Source: CAKZQX01 sp034436755
GTDB taxonomy: Bacteria; Chloroflexota; Chloroflexia; Chloroflexales; Chloroflexaceae
Direction of reading: 5' to 3'
Length of the DNA: 64,000 nucleotides
NCBI GenBank assembly: GCA_034436755.1
Contig: DAOTVB010000232.1
Coordinates: 1-64,000, forward strand
The translations under genes and the position numbers were made by a program. Positions 1-7,350 of the stretch are shown one piece after another; the stretch's first letter is position 1; every line of letters begins with the position of its first letter. The notes under the pieces are model-generated. The model saw nothing but the letters and a program-made list of their open reading frames with translations, made no database searches and was not told the origin of the DNA.

Positions 1-2
1 CT

Positions 3-230
3 ATGACGCTCACGCCAAACGCGCCACTTATTGACGTGAATGAAACAGCATTACGGCTCTTAGTCGAAGAAATGGGCATAGTCAATACGACACGGTTTAT
101 TCACCAGTTTACGATGGGTGCTGGTGACTCGGTTGCGGAAAAAGAACGTTTGTATGGAACGATGAGTGTCGCAGACATCGCTGCGGCCATCCGCGCATCG
201 CGCCAACCTGATACCGATGTGTTGTCATAG
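3..230 (+). CDS. small antitoxin-like hypothetical protein, 3' end rewritten by a MITE
   Basis: A 75-residue soluble protein with no signal peptide or membrane segment. The core reads LRLLVEEMGIVNTTRFIHQF and then a segment ending DIAAAIRAS. From memory this resembles small proteins in cyanobacteria and Chloroflexota that often sit beside PIN-type toxins, but no partner gene is visible because the gene begins two bases from the window edge. The start is therefore uncertain and no ribosome binding site can be judged. The last codons (residues about 70-75, TDVLS and the stop) lie inside the terminal inverted repeat of the ATACC-type element at 211-333, so the native C-terminus has been replaced or extended by a few residues. 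Function is not assigned with confidence. Confidence 0.5.
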   Translation: MTLTPNAPLIDVNETALRLLVEEMGIVNTTRFIHQFTMGAGDSVAEKERLYGTMSVADIAAAIRASRQPDTDVLS

Positions 231-333
231 CCACAGAGAACACCGAGGACGCAGAGATGATACACAGGAACGTGCCACTGTTACGCTCGTTGCCCCATTT
301 CCGTTGATTGCTGGTTTGCCGGCACATTGGTAT
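211..333 (-). repeat. MITE family 1, copy A (reverse orientation)
   Basis: A 123-bp element with terminal inverted repeats ATACCGATGTG at the left and CACATTGGTAT at the right. The interior (CCACAGAGAACACCGAGGAC, GCAGAGATGATACACAGGAA) is shared in reverse orientation with copies at 13673, 53339 and 59720. It contains no gene. Its left end lies inside the preceding small gene and supplies its stop codon. Confidence 0.85.
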
Positions 334-431
334 CACGCGGATGGCACTTGTGGTGAAACAGGATAAAGCGTTTAATCCAGTGTATGTAAGCTTCTTCGGT
401 GCGGATGGCATAAGTGTTTAACCCGCAGGGC

Positions 432-460
432 TTGACTATGCAGTTAAGCGGGAGTATAAT
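432..460 (+). promoter_or_regulatory. consensus sigma-70 promoter
   Basis: TTGACT at 432-437, a 17-bp spacer and TATAAT at 455-460. The predicted transcription start (about 466-467) coincides with the first base of the 16-bp inverted repeat arm at 466-481. The target is either a small RNA from 466-586 or a long leader of the GmrSD gene at 881. Confidence 0.6.
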
Positions 461-465
461 CAGTC

Positions 466-586
466 AGGGCTACGTCAAAGTTCCGGAACATGCGCGTAGT
501 GCCGCCTTCAGGCGGTTCTTCGATCTCCTCCTGCTGCCGAATAAGACTAACAGGATAGTCACTATCTCTGACTTTGACATAGCCCT
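466..586. repeat. 121-bp element closed by 16-bp inverted repeats, MITE or structured RNA
   Basis: The arms AGGGCTACGTCAAAGT (466-481) and ACTTTGACATAGCCCT (571-586) pair at 15 of 16 positions. Inside are a REP hairpin (CCGCCT/AGGCGG, about 502-515) and a GATAGT-C-ACTATC palindrome (554-566). The single arm difference would be a G-U pair in RNA made from the minus strand but a C-A mismatch in RNA made from the plus strand. A promoter points into it from the left. It is either a miniature transposable element or a folded RNA. Confidence 0.5.
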
Positions 587-880
587 GGGATCAGCGAACC
601 GTTTATCTGGAAGTTTCCGTATAAATGTTTATGTGGAAAGCTCCGTCTAAGAATTGTTAACTGGCTCCGCATTCAGCCTTTGTACTCGTCTTTTGAGGCG
701 ATTGGCAGACCCGAAAACCCAGAAAGTTAAGAATGAGTGCAGTGGCGAGGAGCGATTAGTGACGCTGTGGGTAAAGAGTGATTACCATTAATTCTATCTG
801 CAACAGACTCAGGCATAGAATCTGTTGAATGATAGACCAGTTTTGGGTTCAGTACTATTCAATAGTGAGTATGCAAAAAT

Positions 881-2605
881 ATGGAACTTCACGCATATAC
901 TAGAACGATTTCTGACTTGTTTTCGGTGAAGCGAAAATACATTGTCCCTCGTTTTCAACGTGCTTATTCATGGTCAAAAGAACAAGTTAAGGAGCTATGG
1001 GAGGACATTACGAGCAATATTGAGATCAATGGTAAAAATATAAGCCACGAAGAATATTTCATTGGTGCCCTTGTACTCGTTGGTGATGACAAATCAAATG
1101 TCATGCAAATTGTTGATGGGCAGCAGAGGCTTACGACAATCACTATTCTTCTATCTGTTCTATGTGAGAGATTTAAGGAGCTAGAGAAAGAGAACCTTGC
1201 AGAAGCAATTTTCAAGAACTATATAGAAGGACAAGATGATGATGGAAAGAACTACTTTAAATTGGACAACGAAACTCCTAAACCGTTTTTTCAAAAAAGT
1301 ATTCAGTATATTAACAAGGAACAATCCATTCCTCAAAGCGATGAAGAGAAAACCTTGTTGTCTTCATATCAGGATTTTTATAGCTTTACTTCCAGGGATA
1401 ACCTTGCAAGCCGCTTTCGTATGAGTAAGAGAATTAGTGATGAGAAATATGAGATTTTACTTAGGGCTGTTCGTGATCAAGCTGTAAAGTATTTGAAAGT
1501 GATCTTTATAACTGTTAAAGAGGAGGAGGAAGCTTATACAATTTTTGAAACTCTCAATGCTAGAGGTATGAATCTTAGTTTTGTAGATCTTATCAAGAAT
1601 AGATTGTTTAAAGAACTAAGTGATACTCATCCAGATGATGATGCAAAAACGACTTGGAAGAATATTAGATCGGTTATTTCTTCTAGGGAGAGTGTAGGTA
1701 GTTTAGAGACATTTGTTCGTCATTGGTGGATAGCAAAGTACTCTTATGTAGGTGAGGAAAATATTTACAAAAACTTCAAGAAACTTTGGCTTGAAGATAA
1801 AATTGATGCAAAGGTTTTCATCAAAGAACTTTATTCAGACGCTGAGACATACATAAAGATTGCATCTCCACTCCAGGAAGACTTCAAGCAGCAAGAGGAG
1901 AGAGTTATATATAGTGTGTTGTCTGCATTTAAAATATTTAATGTCACTCAGCAGAGGCCATTTCTGTTGAGTTTATTTCAAGCAAGAGGAAAGAGAGTTA
2001 TTAAATTTGATGAGCAAAAAGGAATTATGCTGTTTCTTGAACGATTTCATTTTATCTTTAATGCAGTATGTTCTTTAAGGCCTTCTGGTATTGAAGGGAG
2101 CTATTCTCGTGCAGCAAGAGATCTTCAAGCCGTTTCAGATAGGAGAAAGGCAAAAGAAATACTTAATACACTTAAAGAAAACCTTACTGCAAGAATACCT
2201 GATGAAACAGTATTTATAGATAAGTTCAAAGAATTGAAATTTTATAATGGGTATACACGAGACAAGAAATTAATACAATATATATTTAATAAGATTGAAC
2301 GAATGGAATTAGGGACAAATGAACTGGTACCGGAAAATATCAGCCTCGAGCATATACTTTGTCAATCTAATAACGATAAGGAGATTATTGGTAAAATTGG
2401 CAACCTTTTGCCATTAAGCCAAGAACTTAATGAAAAAGCAAAAGATAAACCAATTGTTGATAAGCTGCCTATTTATGAGAGATCTCGATATTCCTTGCCA
2501 AGGAAGTTTGCGGCAGAGTATGCAGCACCGTGGAATGCTAATTCGATAGAGAAAAGGACGGAAAGCCTCGCTAGGTATTGCTATCAAAATGTTTGGGGAA
2601 TTTAG
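881..2605 (+). CDS. GmrSD-like DUF262/DUF1524 type IV restriction protein
   Basis: A 574-residue protein with the two halves of GmrSD-family modification-dependent restriction enzymes on one chain. The N-terminal DUF262 (GmrS, ParB-like NTPase fold) shows VPRFQRAYSW (residues 22-31) and the hallmark IVDGQQRLTT (77-86), with ETLNARGMNLSFVDLIKNR near 222-240. The C-terminal DUF1524 (GmrD, HNH-like nuclease) shows SLEHIL near 488-493 followed by KIGNLLPLS near 504-512. Known relatives cleave DNA carrying modified (often glucosylated) cytosines to block phages. It stands alone without a methylase. Its base composition is strikingly AT-rich against GC-rich neighbours, and it lies between a MITE-rich stretch and an IS1-like fragment, which indicates horizontal acquisition. 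The ATG at 881 is chosen because the DUF262 start follows directly; the ribosome binding site is weak. Confidence 0.85.
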   Translation: MELHAYTRTISDLFSVKRKYIVPRFQRAYSWSKEQVKELWEDITSNIEINGKNISHEEYFIGALVLVGDDKSNVMQIVDGQQRLTTITILLSVLCERFKELEKENLAEAIFKNYIEGQDDDGKNYFKLDNETPKPFFQKSIQYINKEQSIPQSDEEKTLLSSYQDFYSFTSRDNLASRFRMSKRISDEKYEILLRAVRDQAVKYLKVIFITVKEEEEAYTIFETLNARGMNLSFVDLIKNRLFKELSDTHPDDDAKTTWKNIRSVISSRESVGSLETFVRHWWIAKYSYVGEENIYKNFKKLWLEDKIDAKVFIKELYSDAETYIKIASPLQEDFKQQEERVIYSVLSAFKIFNVTQQRPFLLSLFQARGKRVIKFDEQKGIMLFLERFHFIFNAVCSLRPSGIEGSYSRAARDLQAVSDRRKAKEILNTLKENLTARIPDETVFIDKFKELKFYNGYTRDKKLIQYIFNKIERMELGTNELVPENISLEHILCQSNNDKEIIGKIGNLLPLSQELNEKAKDKPIVDKLPIYERSRYSLPRKFAAEYAAPWNANSIEKRTESLARYCYQNVWGI

Positions 2606-2704
2606 TGGGGTTCTCCGCAAAAGCTTGGCAGATTGAATTAATTGAGATGCCAGCTAACAATTCAAATGCAGCGGACAGTTCGGATGACACCAAGGCCCTG
2701 ACTG

Positions 2705-2866
2705 ACCGCTTGCTGCTGGAGAACATTTTCCTTAGCGGGCATCGCGTGGGCGGTCCAGGTTTCCGAAAGCTGGCTCCAAGCGTATGTCAACGAGAACTAT
2801 CGGAACGTCCCTCGGGAGGTACGCGTGCGAGCAAAAAAGGCCGATTGACGATTGTGCGATGAATAT
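2705..2866 (+). pseudogene. IS1-family-like transposase fragment
   Basis: Read in the frame of base 2736, the sequence encodes LAGIAWAVQVSESWLQAYV followed by NENYRNVPREVRVRAKK. This resembles the N-terminal helix-turn-helix region of cyanobacterial/Chloroflexi IS1-like transposases. At the A-run near 2831-2836 the reading frame must shift to continue as KKGRLTIVR, after which a stop ends it before the expected catalytic region. No terminal repeats were found. It is a fragment; the A-run shift may be decay or a relic of the programmed frameshift typical of IS1. Confidence 0.55.
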
Positions 2867-2894
2867 TGATACAAATATCTGGATTTGCTGTCAA

Positions 2895-2916
2895 CCGCCT
2901 GAAGGCAGCACTACGG
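2895..2916. repeat. REP hairpin CCGCCTGAAGG type, copy 2
   Basis: ACCGCCTGAAGGCAGCACTACG. The same 22-bp motif occurs at about 497-518 (reverse) and 5444-5465 (forward). It sits exactly at the truncation point of the following DUF4058 remnant. Confidence 0.6.
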
Positions 2917-2920
2917 TAAA

Positions 2921-3286
2921 TTTAGGACTGATGCGCATCTCCTCGAAATTGACCTGTTGCGGAACGGTCGCCGGCCACAGATAGCACACCCCAGAACCTT
3001 GCCCGACGCCCCCTACTTTATCCTCCTGAGCCGGGCGGAACGCCGACCCGAAATCGCCATCTGGCCCTGCGCCCTGCAACAACCGCTGCCAACTGTGCCG
3101 GTACCCCTGCGCTATCCTGACCCGGATGTCGCCCTATCGCTCACTCAGGTGGTGCAGCAGGTCTACCGTAATGCGCGCTATGATCTGCAGGTTGATTATC
3201 GCGCCGATCCACCTCCGCCGGACCTTTCCCCCGACGATGCCGCCTGGCTTGATGCCCGTCTGCGTGAGCGCGGATTGCACACCTGA
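2921..3286 (+). pseudogene. 5'-truncated DUF4058 family protein
   Basis: An open frame of about 121 codons without a credible start encodes the C-terminal half of a DUF4058 protein. Visible family segments are HLLEIDLLRNGRRP, PYFILLSRAERRPE, VPVPLRYPDPDVAL and VYRNARYDLQVDY, with the usual proline-rich tail and DDAAWLDARLRERG near the end. Intact members are roughly twice this length and have an N-terminal part absent here. The break falls at a REP hairpin. Family function is unknown; it is common in Chloroflexota and cyanobacteria. An internal ATG at 2957 could still initiate a 109-residue product. Confidence 0.65.
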
Positions 3287-3339
3287 ACACCGACATAACG
3301 GTCGTGCTGTTATGCCGCGTCACTGCAACCGCGCGGGCA

Positions 3340-3348
3340 TGCTATACT
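3340..3348 (+). promoter_or_regulatory. extended -10 promoter for hisC
   Basis: TGCTATACT is a good extended -10; no good -35 is seen. It lies 40 bp upstream of the hisC start. Confidence 0.4.
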
Positions 3349-3388
3349 ACGGGCTGGCGAGAGTCTCGAAGCAGCGCAGGAGCAGCGT

Positions 3389-4498
3389 ATGACGCGGATT
3401 GCCGATCTGATACGCCCGGATATTGCCGAATTGGAGCCCTACACGCCGATTGTGCCGCTCGATGTGCTGGCGGCGCGACTGGGGTTGCCGGTTGAGCGGA
3501 TTATCAAGCTGGATGCGAATGAGAATCCCTATGGTCCCGCGCCGCGCGCGCTGGCGGCGCTGGCGGCCGAGCCGCACTATGCGATCTATCCCGATCCGGA
3601 GCATTCGCGGTTGCGGCAGGCGTTGAGCGCCTACACCGGCCAGTCGGTCACGCGGATCGTCTGCGGCTCCGGGGCCGACGAGGTGATCGATCTGCTGCTG
3701 CGGCTGTTTCTGCAACCGGGCGATGCGGTGATCGACTGCCCGCCCACCTTTGGCATGTACGCCTTCGACACGGCGGTCTGCGCGGGCCGGGTGGTGGAGG
3801 TGCCGCGCCGCGCCGATTTTGCGCTGGATGTTCCGGCGATTGAGCAGGCCGCCGCTGCGACTGGTGCGAAGCTGCTCTTCCTGACCTCGCCCAATAATCC
3901 CAGCGGCAACCTGACGCCCCCTGAAGAGATCGAACGGCTGCTGCAACTGCCGCTGCTGGTGGTGGTGGATGAAGCCTATATCGAGTTTGCCGAAAGCCCG
4001 AGGCCGATCGGCAAAGGGCAGACTGGCGTGAGCAGTTGGGTGGGGCGGTATGAAAACCTGGTGGTGCTGCGGACCTTCAGCAAGTGGGCCGGGTTGGCCG
4101 GGCTGCGCGTGGGCTATGGCCTGATGCCGGAGGAGTTGGCCGCGCATCTCTGGAAGATCAAGCAGCCCTACAATGTTAACCTGGCGGCGCAAGTGGCTGC
4201 GCTGGCCTCACTCGCGGATCTGGACTACCTGCGGGCGAATGTGGCGCGGATCGTCGCCGGGCGCGAGCAGTTGCTGGCGGAGTTGCAGACCCTGCCCTTC
4301 CTGCAGGTCTACCCCAGTCATGCTAACTTTATCCTCTGCCGGGTGCGGGACGGTAATGCCGGCGACCTCAAGCAGGCGCTGGAGCGGGAGGGCATCCTGG
4401 TGCGCTACTATCGCAAGCCGGGGCTGCGCGACTGTATCCGCATCAGCGTCGGCACACCGGAGCAGAACGACACCTTATTACAGGCGTTAAAACGGTAG
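3389..4498 (+). CDS. hisC: histidinol-phosphate aminotransferase
   Basis: PLP-dependent fold-type I aminotransferase of 369 residues, the usual HisC length. It converts imidazole acetol phosphate and glutamate to histidinol phosphate in histidine synthesis. Family landmarks are IIKLDANENPYGP near the N-terminus, the CGSGADEVID cofactor-phosphate segment, FLTSPNNPSG, VVDEAYIEF, and the Schiff-base lysine in TFSKWAGLAGLRVGYG (Lys232). The ATG at 3389 follows CGCAGGAGCAGCGT. It is followed after 86 bp by hisN, and hisB comes later on the same strand, so this is a partial histidine cluster. The same family can also transaminate aromatic amino acids, but the context argues for histidine. Confidence 0.93.
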   Translation: MTRIADLIRPDIAELEPYTPIVPLDVLAARLGLPVERIIKLDANENPYGPAPRALAALAAEPHYAIYPDPEHSRLRQALSAYTGQSVTRIVCGSGADEVIDLLLRLFLQPGDAVIDCPPTFGMYAFDTAVCAGRVVEVPRRADFALDVPAIEQAAAATGAKLLFLTSPNNPSGNLTPPEEIERLLQLPLLVVVDEAYIEFAESPRPIGKGQTGVSSWVGRYENLVVLRTFSKWAGLAGLRVGYGLMPEELAAHLWKIKQPYNVNLAAQVAALASLADLDYLRANVARIVAGREQLLAELQTLPFLQVYPSHANFILCRVRDGNAGDLKQALEREGILVRYYRKPGLRDCIRISVGTPEQNDTLLQALKR

Positions 4499-4499
4499 C

Positions 4500-4574
4500 A
4501 AGAACAAAGAACCGAAAGAACAAAGAACAAAGACCGTGATCTTGTTCTCTGTTTCTTTGTTCTCTGTTCTTTGC
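4500..4574 (+). repeat. imperfect long inverted repeat of AAGAACAAAGAAC motifs in the hisC-hisN spacer
   Basis: The left half repeats AGAACAAAGAAC units and the right half repeats their complement (GTTCTCTGTTTCTTTGTTCT), around a short ACCGTGATC centre. Transcribed RNA would form a long A/G versus U/C stem ending just before the hisN ribosome binding site (GCAGGAGGAGTT). Confidence 0.5.
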
Positions 4575-4584
4575 AGGAGGAGTT

Positions 4585-5358
4585 ATGGCCGAGACACTCG
4601 ATGAACTGCTCACCTTTGCGCACGAAATCGCCTGGCAGGCCGGCAAGATCACCCGGCGCTACTTTCAGGCGGGCGTGGCGATTGATCGCAAGGCCGATGA
4701 GTCGCCCGTTACCGTTGCCGACCGGGAGGCTGAGAGCTACCTGCGGGCCGTGATCAGCGCGCGCTATCCCGACCATGCCCTGCTGGGTGAAGAGGAGGGC
4801 GCGACCGGCAGCAGCGATGCAGCGTGGCGCTGGATTATCGACCCGATTGACGGCACCAAGTCGTTTATTCGCGGGGTGCCGCTCTATGGCGTAATGCTGG
4901 GCCTGGAGCATGCCGGGGAGCCAGTGCTGGGCGTGGTCAATATCCCCGCGCTGGATGAGATTGTCTATGCGGCGCGGGGGCTGGGCTGCTGGTGGAACGG
5001 GCGGCCCTGCCGGGTCTCGTCGGTCAAAACGCTGTCGGAGGGGCTGCTGCTGGCGACACGGGCGAGTCGTTATGATCGCTATGGCAAGCAGGAAGCCTTC
5101 ACGCGGCTGGTTGCGGCGGCGGGTGAGTTTCGCACCTGGGGCGACTGCTACGGCTACCTGCTGGTTGCCACCGGGCGGGCCGAAGCCATGCTGGACCCGG
5201 TGATGAATATCTGGGATGCGGCGGCGCTGTTGCCGATCCTGCAGGAGGCGGGCGGCACCTTCACCGACTGGCGCGGCGTGCCGACCATCGCCGGGGAAGA
5301 GGGGTTGGGCACCAACGGCCTGGTCCTGGATGAAGTCCTCGCCCTCATCGGCAAATAA
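4585..5358 (+). CDS. hisN: inositol-monophosphatase-family histidinol-phosphatase (HisN-type)
   Basis: A 257-residue Mg-dependent phosphatase of the IMPase superfamily. Metal-binding landmarks are LLGEEEG (around residues 67-72), WIIDPIDGTKSF (Asp86, Asp89) and the late NIWDAAALLPILQEAGG segment with the third aspartate. Family members hydrolyse inositol phosphate, PAP, fructose-1,6-bisphosphate or histidinol phosphate. Placement between hisC and hisB makes histidinol phosphate the likely substrate, completing a step otherwise lacking in the window. The ATG follows a strong GCAGGAGGAGTT site. Downstream the operon is interrupted by repeats. Confidence 0.82.
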   Translation: MAETLDELLTFAHEIAWQAGKITRRYFQAGVAIDRKADESPVTVADREAESYLRAVISARYPDHALLGEEEGATGSSDAAWRWIIDPIDGTKSFIRGVPLYGVMLGLEHAGEPVLGVVNIPALDEIVYAARGLGCWWNGRPCRVSSVKTLSEGLLLATRASRYDRYGKQEAFTRLVAAAGEFRTWGDCYGYLLVATGRAEAMLDPVMNIWDAAALLPILQEAGGTFTDWRGVPTIAGEEGLGTNGLVLDEVLALIGK

Positions 5359-5456
5359 GGGTGAGAACCGAAGTTACGGATTACGGATTACTGGTGTGCG
5401 GCAGCAGAATGGTGCATCAAATGCACCCTACCGTTGAGACCCGACCGCCTGAAGGC

Positions 5457-5593
5457 GGCACTACGTGAAGTCCTGCTGTTGATCATTACAGACTACGGCA
5501 TACGGCATACGGCATACGGATTACGGACTACTGGTGTACGGCAGCAGAATGGTGCATCGAATGCACCCTACGGCTCCTACGGATTACGGACTA
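5457..5593 (+). repeat. 137-bp direct repeat, left copy
   Basis: It starts GGCACTACGTGAAGTCCTGC and ends TACGGATTACGGACTA. Base-by-base reading shows it identical to 5999-6135, 542 bp away. Confidence 0.9.
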
Positions 5594-5673
5594 TGGGATA
5601 CGGGATACAGTCCCGGCCTAAGAAGTTTGAAAAATAGTCCGAACATGAATGTCCGGGAGTCCCGGCTTTAGCC

Positions 5674-5997
5674 GGTGGAATGCCTGCCGGGGCAGCCGCA
5701 GACTGCCGGGAAAACCTGGACCGGCTGAAGCCGGGACTCCGGAGTGGCGCTATTTGGATGAATATGCACCGTTCATAAGGCGGTGGAATGCCCGCCGGGG
5801 CAGCCGCAGACTGCCGGGAAAACCTGGACCGGCTGAAGCCGGGACTCCGGAGTGGCGCTATTTGGATGAATATGCACCGTTCATAAGGCGGTGGAATGCC
5901 CGCCGGGGCAGCCGCAGACTGCCGGGAAAACCTGGACCGGCTGAAGCCGGGACTCCTGCGTGGCGAGATCTGGATCAAACATGCAACGTTCATAAGG
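5674..5997 (+). repeat. three tandem 108-bp units containing a GGGACTCC REP
   Basis: Units start at 5674, 5782 and 5890, each with GGTGGAATGC and CCGGCTGAAGCCGGGACTCC (at 5721, 5829 and 5937). The third diverges towards its end. The inverted partner GGAGTCCCGGCTTTAGCCGG stands at 5656-5675, and the same REP pair recurs at 62598-62650. Confidence 0.9.
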
Positions 5998-5998
5998 T

Positions 5999-6135
5999 GG
6001 CACTACGTGAAGTCCTGCTGTTGATCATTACAGACTACGGCATACGGCATACGGCATACGGATTACGGACTACTGGTGTACGGCAGCAGAATGGTGCATC
6101 GAATGCACCCTACGGCTCCTACGGATTACGGACTA
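5999..6135 (+). repeat. 137-bp direct repeat, right copy
   Basis: Identical to 5457-5593. Together the two copies bracket the 108-bp tandem array. Confidence 0.9.
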
Positions 6136-6204
6136 CGGGCTACGGACTACGGACTACGGCATACGGCATACGGCATACGGCATACGGATTAACGGATCAA
6201 CTCT

Positions 6205-6792
6205 ATGCGTAATGCAACGATTGATCGCCGGACGGGCGAAACCGATATCCACCTGGAGTTAACCATCGACGGAAGCGGGCAGGCTGAGGTGCAGACCGGC
6301 GTCGGCTTCCTCGATCATATGCTGACGCTCTGGGCAAAGCATGGCCTGTTCGATCTGACCGTGCGGGCCACGGGTGACCTGCATGTCGATGAACATCACA
6401 CCGCCGAGGACACCTGCATCTGCCTGGGGCAGGCGCTCAACCAGGCGCTGGGCGAGCGGCGCGGGCTGGTGCGCACAGCCCACAGCTTTGTGCCCATGGA
6501 CGAGGCGCTGGCACTGGTCGCGGTGGACCTGGGCGGGCGGCCCTACTGTGTGGTGCAGGCCACCTTTGTGACGCCGCGCGTGGGGCAACTGGGCACTGAC
6601 CTGATCCCGCACCTGCTTGAGAGCATCGCCTTCCACGGACGGCTGAACCTGCATGCGCAGGTGCTCTACGGCCACAATGACCATCACAAAGTCGAGGGCA
6701 TCTTCAAGGCGCTGGGGCGCGCACTGGACGCGGCGACCCGCATCGACGAGCGGCTGGCCGGCTCGGTGCCCAGTACCAAAGGCGTGCTCTAA
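6205..6792 (+). CDS. hisB: imidazoleglycerol-phosphate dehydratase
   Basis: A 195-residue monofunctional HisB, the standard length. It dehydrates imidazole glycerol phosphate to imidazole acetol phosphate, the HisC substrate, with bound Mn. Metal-binding motifs are GFLDHML (residues 34-40), DEHHTAED (62-69), the late YGHNDHHKVEG and the terminal PSTKG. The start is ATG at 6205 (MRNATIDRRTGETDI). The upstream sequence is a run of TACGGCA-type heptamers with no clear Shine-Dalgarno, so translation initiation may be weak or leaderless. It probably shared an operon with hisC-hisN before the repeat block entered. Confidence 0.93.
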   Translation: MRNATIDRRTGETDIHLELTIDGSGQAEVQTGVGFLDHMLTLWAKHGLFDLTVRATGDLHVDEHHTAEDTCICLGQALNQALGERRGLVRTAHSFVPMDEALALVAVDLGGRPYCVVQATFVTPRVGQLGTDLIPHLLESIAFHGRLNLHAQVLYGHNDHHKVEGIFKALGRALDAATRIDERLAGSVPSTKGVL

Positions 6793-7350
6793 CGTTGGCG
6801 AGGTTAGCGTTTATTCATCCGACGCATACTCGTATCTTCATATTGCGCAACGGCCCGTCCGCCCGGTTTTAGCTGCCGATTAAACCGGAGCGGCGGGTTA
6901 TCTCTGCCACGAACTCCCACCAGACGCTTCTCCGCATAACCGGTTGCCGGCTGTTTGCCGGCAACCGGAACGGGCGGAACGGGCACAGGCTGCACGTTCG
7001 CGTTCATTACCTCTGCGTCCGCTGTGATCTCTCTGGCGATGACAACAACGTAGTATCAGACCAATCCCCCGGATCGGCCCAAAGATGACAAATCTAACAT
7101 TCGACAGCACAACCTTGTTTTAAGACATTCATCTTGCCATAGTAGGATATGGGCAAGTTTTCAGACTCAGGGCACTGCTGCATACGCCGACGCTCAACCG
7201 GGCTCACTGCCGCGACCCGGTTGATATGATGGTACTTTCAGGTTGTTGACGAAGGTTGGGCCTGAACTTGCTTTTCACTTCACCTTTCACCCAGACCCGG
7301 TAAAAACATTTGCATAAGATCAGGTTTACATCGGTGCGAGAGGAGCGTCT
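6793..7350. other. 558-bp intergenic region with a diverged MITE
   Basis: It holds a perfect 11-bp-arm palindrome (6940-6968, CCGGTTGCCGG/CCGGCAACCGG) that grades into a diverged family 1 MITE ending near 7056, and an inverted repeat CTTGCC/GGCAAG at 7133-7157. No gene is seen. It separates the his genes from the glycan locus. Confidence 0.5.
6940..7056 (+). repeat. MITE family 1, diverged copy E
   Basis: The right end (CTCTGCGTCC, GGCGATGACAACAACGTAGTAT) matches the family, while the left end is replaced by a GC-rich palindrome. Confidence 0.6.

Larger units (their letters stand above)
231..880. other. 650-bp gene-free stretch before the GmrSD gene
   Basis: No convincing gene is present. 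The stretch holds most of MITE copy A, a consensus promoter at 432-460, an inverted-repeat-closed element at 466-586 with a REP hairpin inside, a CAACAGA/TCTGTTG inverted repeat at 801-827, and an odd palindrome ACTATT-C-AATAGT at 854-866. The last lies about 15 bp upstream of the GmrSD start and could be an operator. Sequence from about 780 on is AT-rich like the following gene, which suggests the foreign segment starts near there. Confidence 0.6.
2606..3388. other. graveyard of gene fragments between gmrSD and hisC
   Basis: No intact gene is present. In order it holds an IS1-like transposase fragment (about 2705-2866), a REP hairpin (2895-2916), the 3' part of a DUF4058 gene (2921-3286) and the hisC promoter region. 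GC content returns to the local norm from about 2660. Confidence 0.6.
5359..6204. repeat. 846-bp nested repeat block between hisN and hisB
   Basis: The block has no believable gene. It contains a 137-bp perfect direct repeat (5457-5593 and 5999-6135), three tandem 108-bp units (5674-5997), a REP hairpin (5444-5465) and long runs of TACGGAT/TACGGCA/TACGGAC heptamers, especially 6117-6190 directly before hisB. Because 108 is a multiple of three, spurious frames stay open on both strands. Confidence 0.85.

Noticed and set aside
414..650. 78-codon plus-strand frame across the inverted-repeat element
   Set aside because: It runs through repeat arms and a REP hairpin, with no ribosome site or similarity.
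3347..4192. 281-codon minus-strand frame over hisC
   Set aside because: Antisense shadow of a well-conserved gene; no domain recognised.
5577..5993. Minus-strand open frame with three repeats of a Ser/Arg/Pro-rich 36-residue unit, and the matching plus-strand frame 5649-6212
   Set aside because: Both arise because the 108-bp tandem unit is a multiple of three and stop-poor; no ribosome site and no family resemblance.
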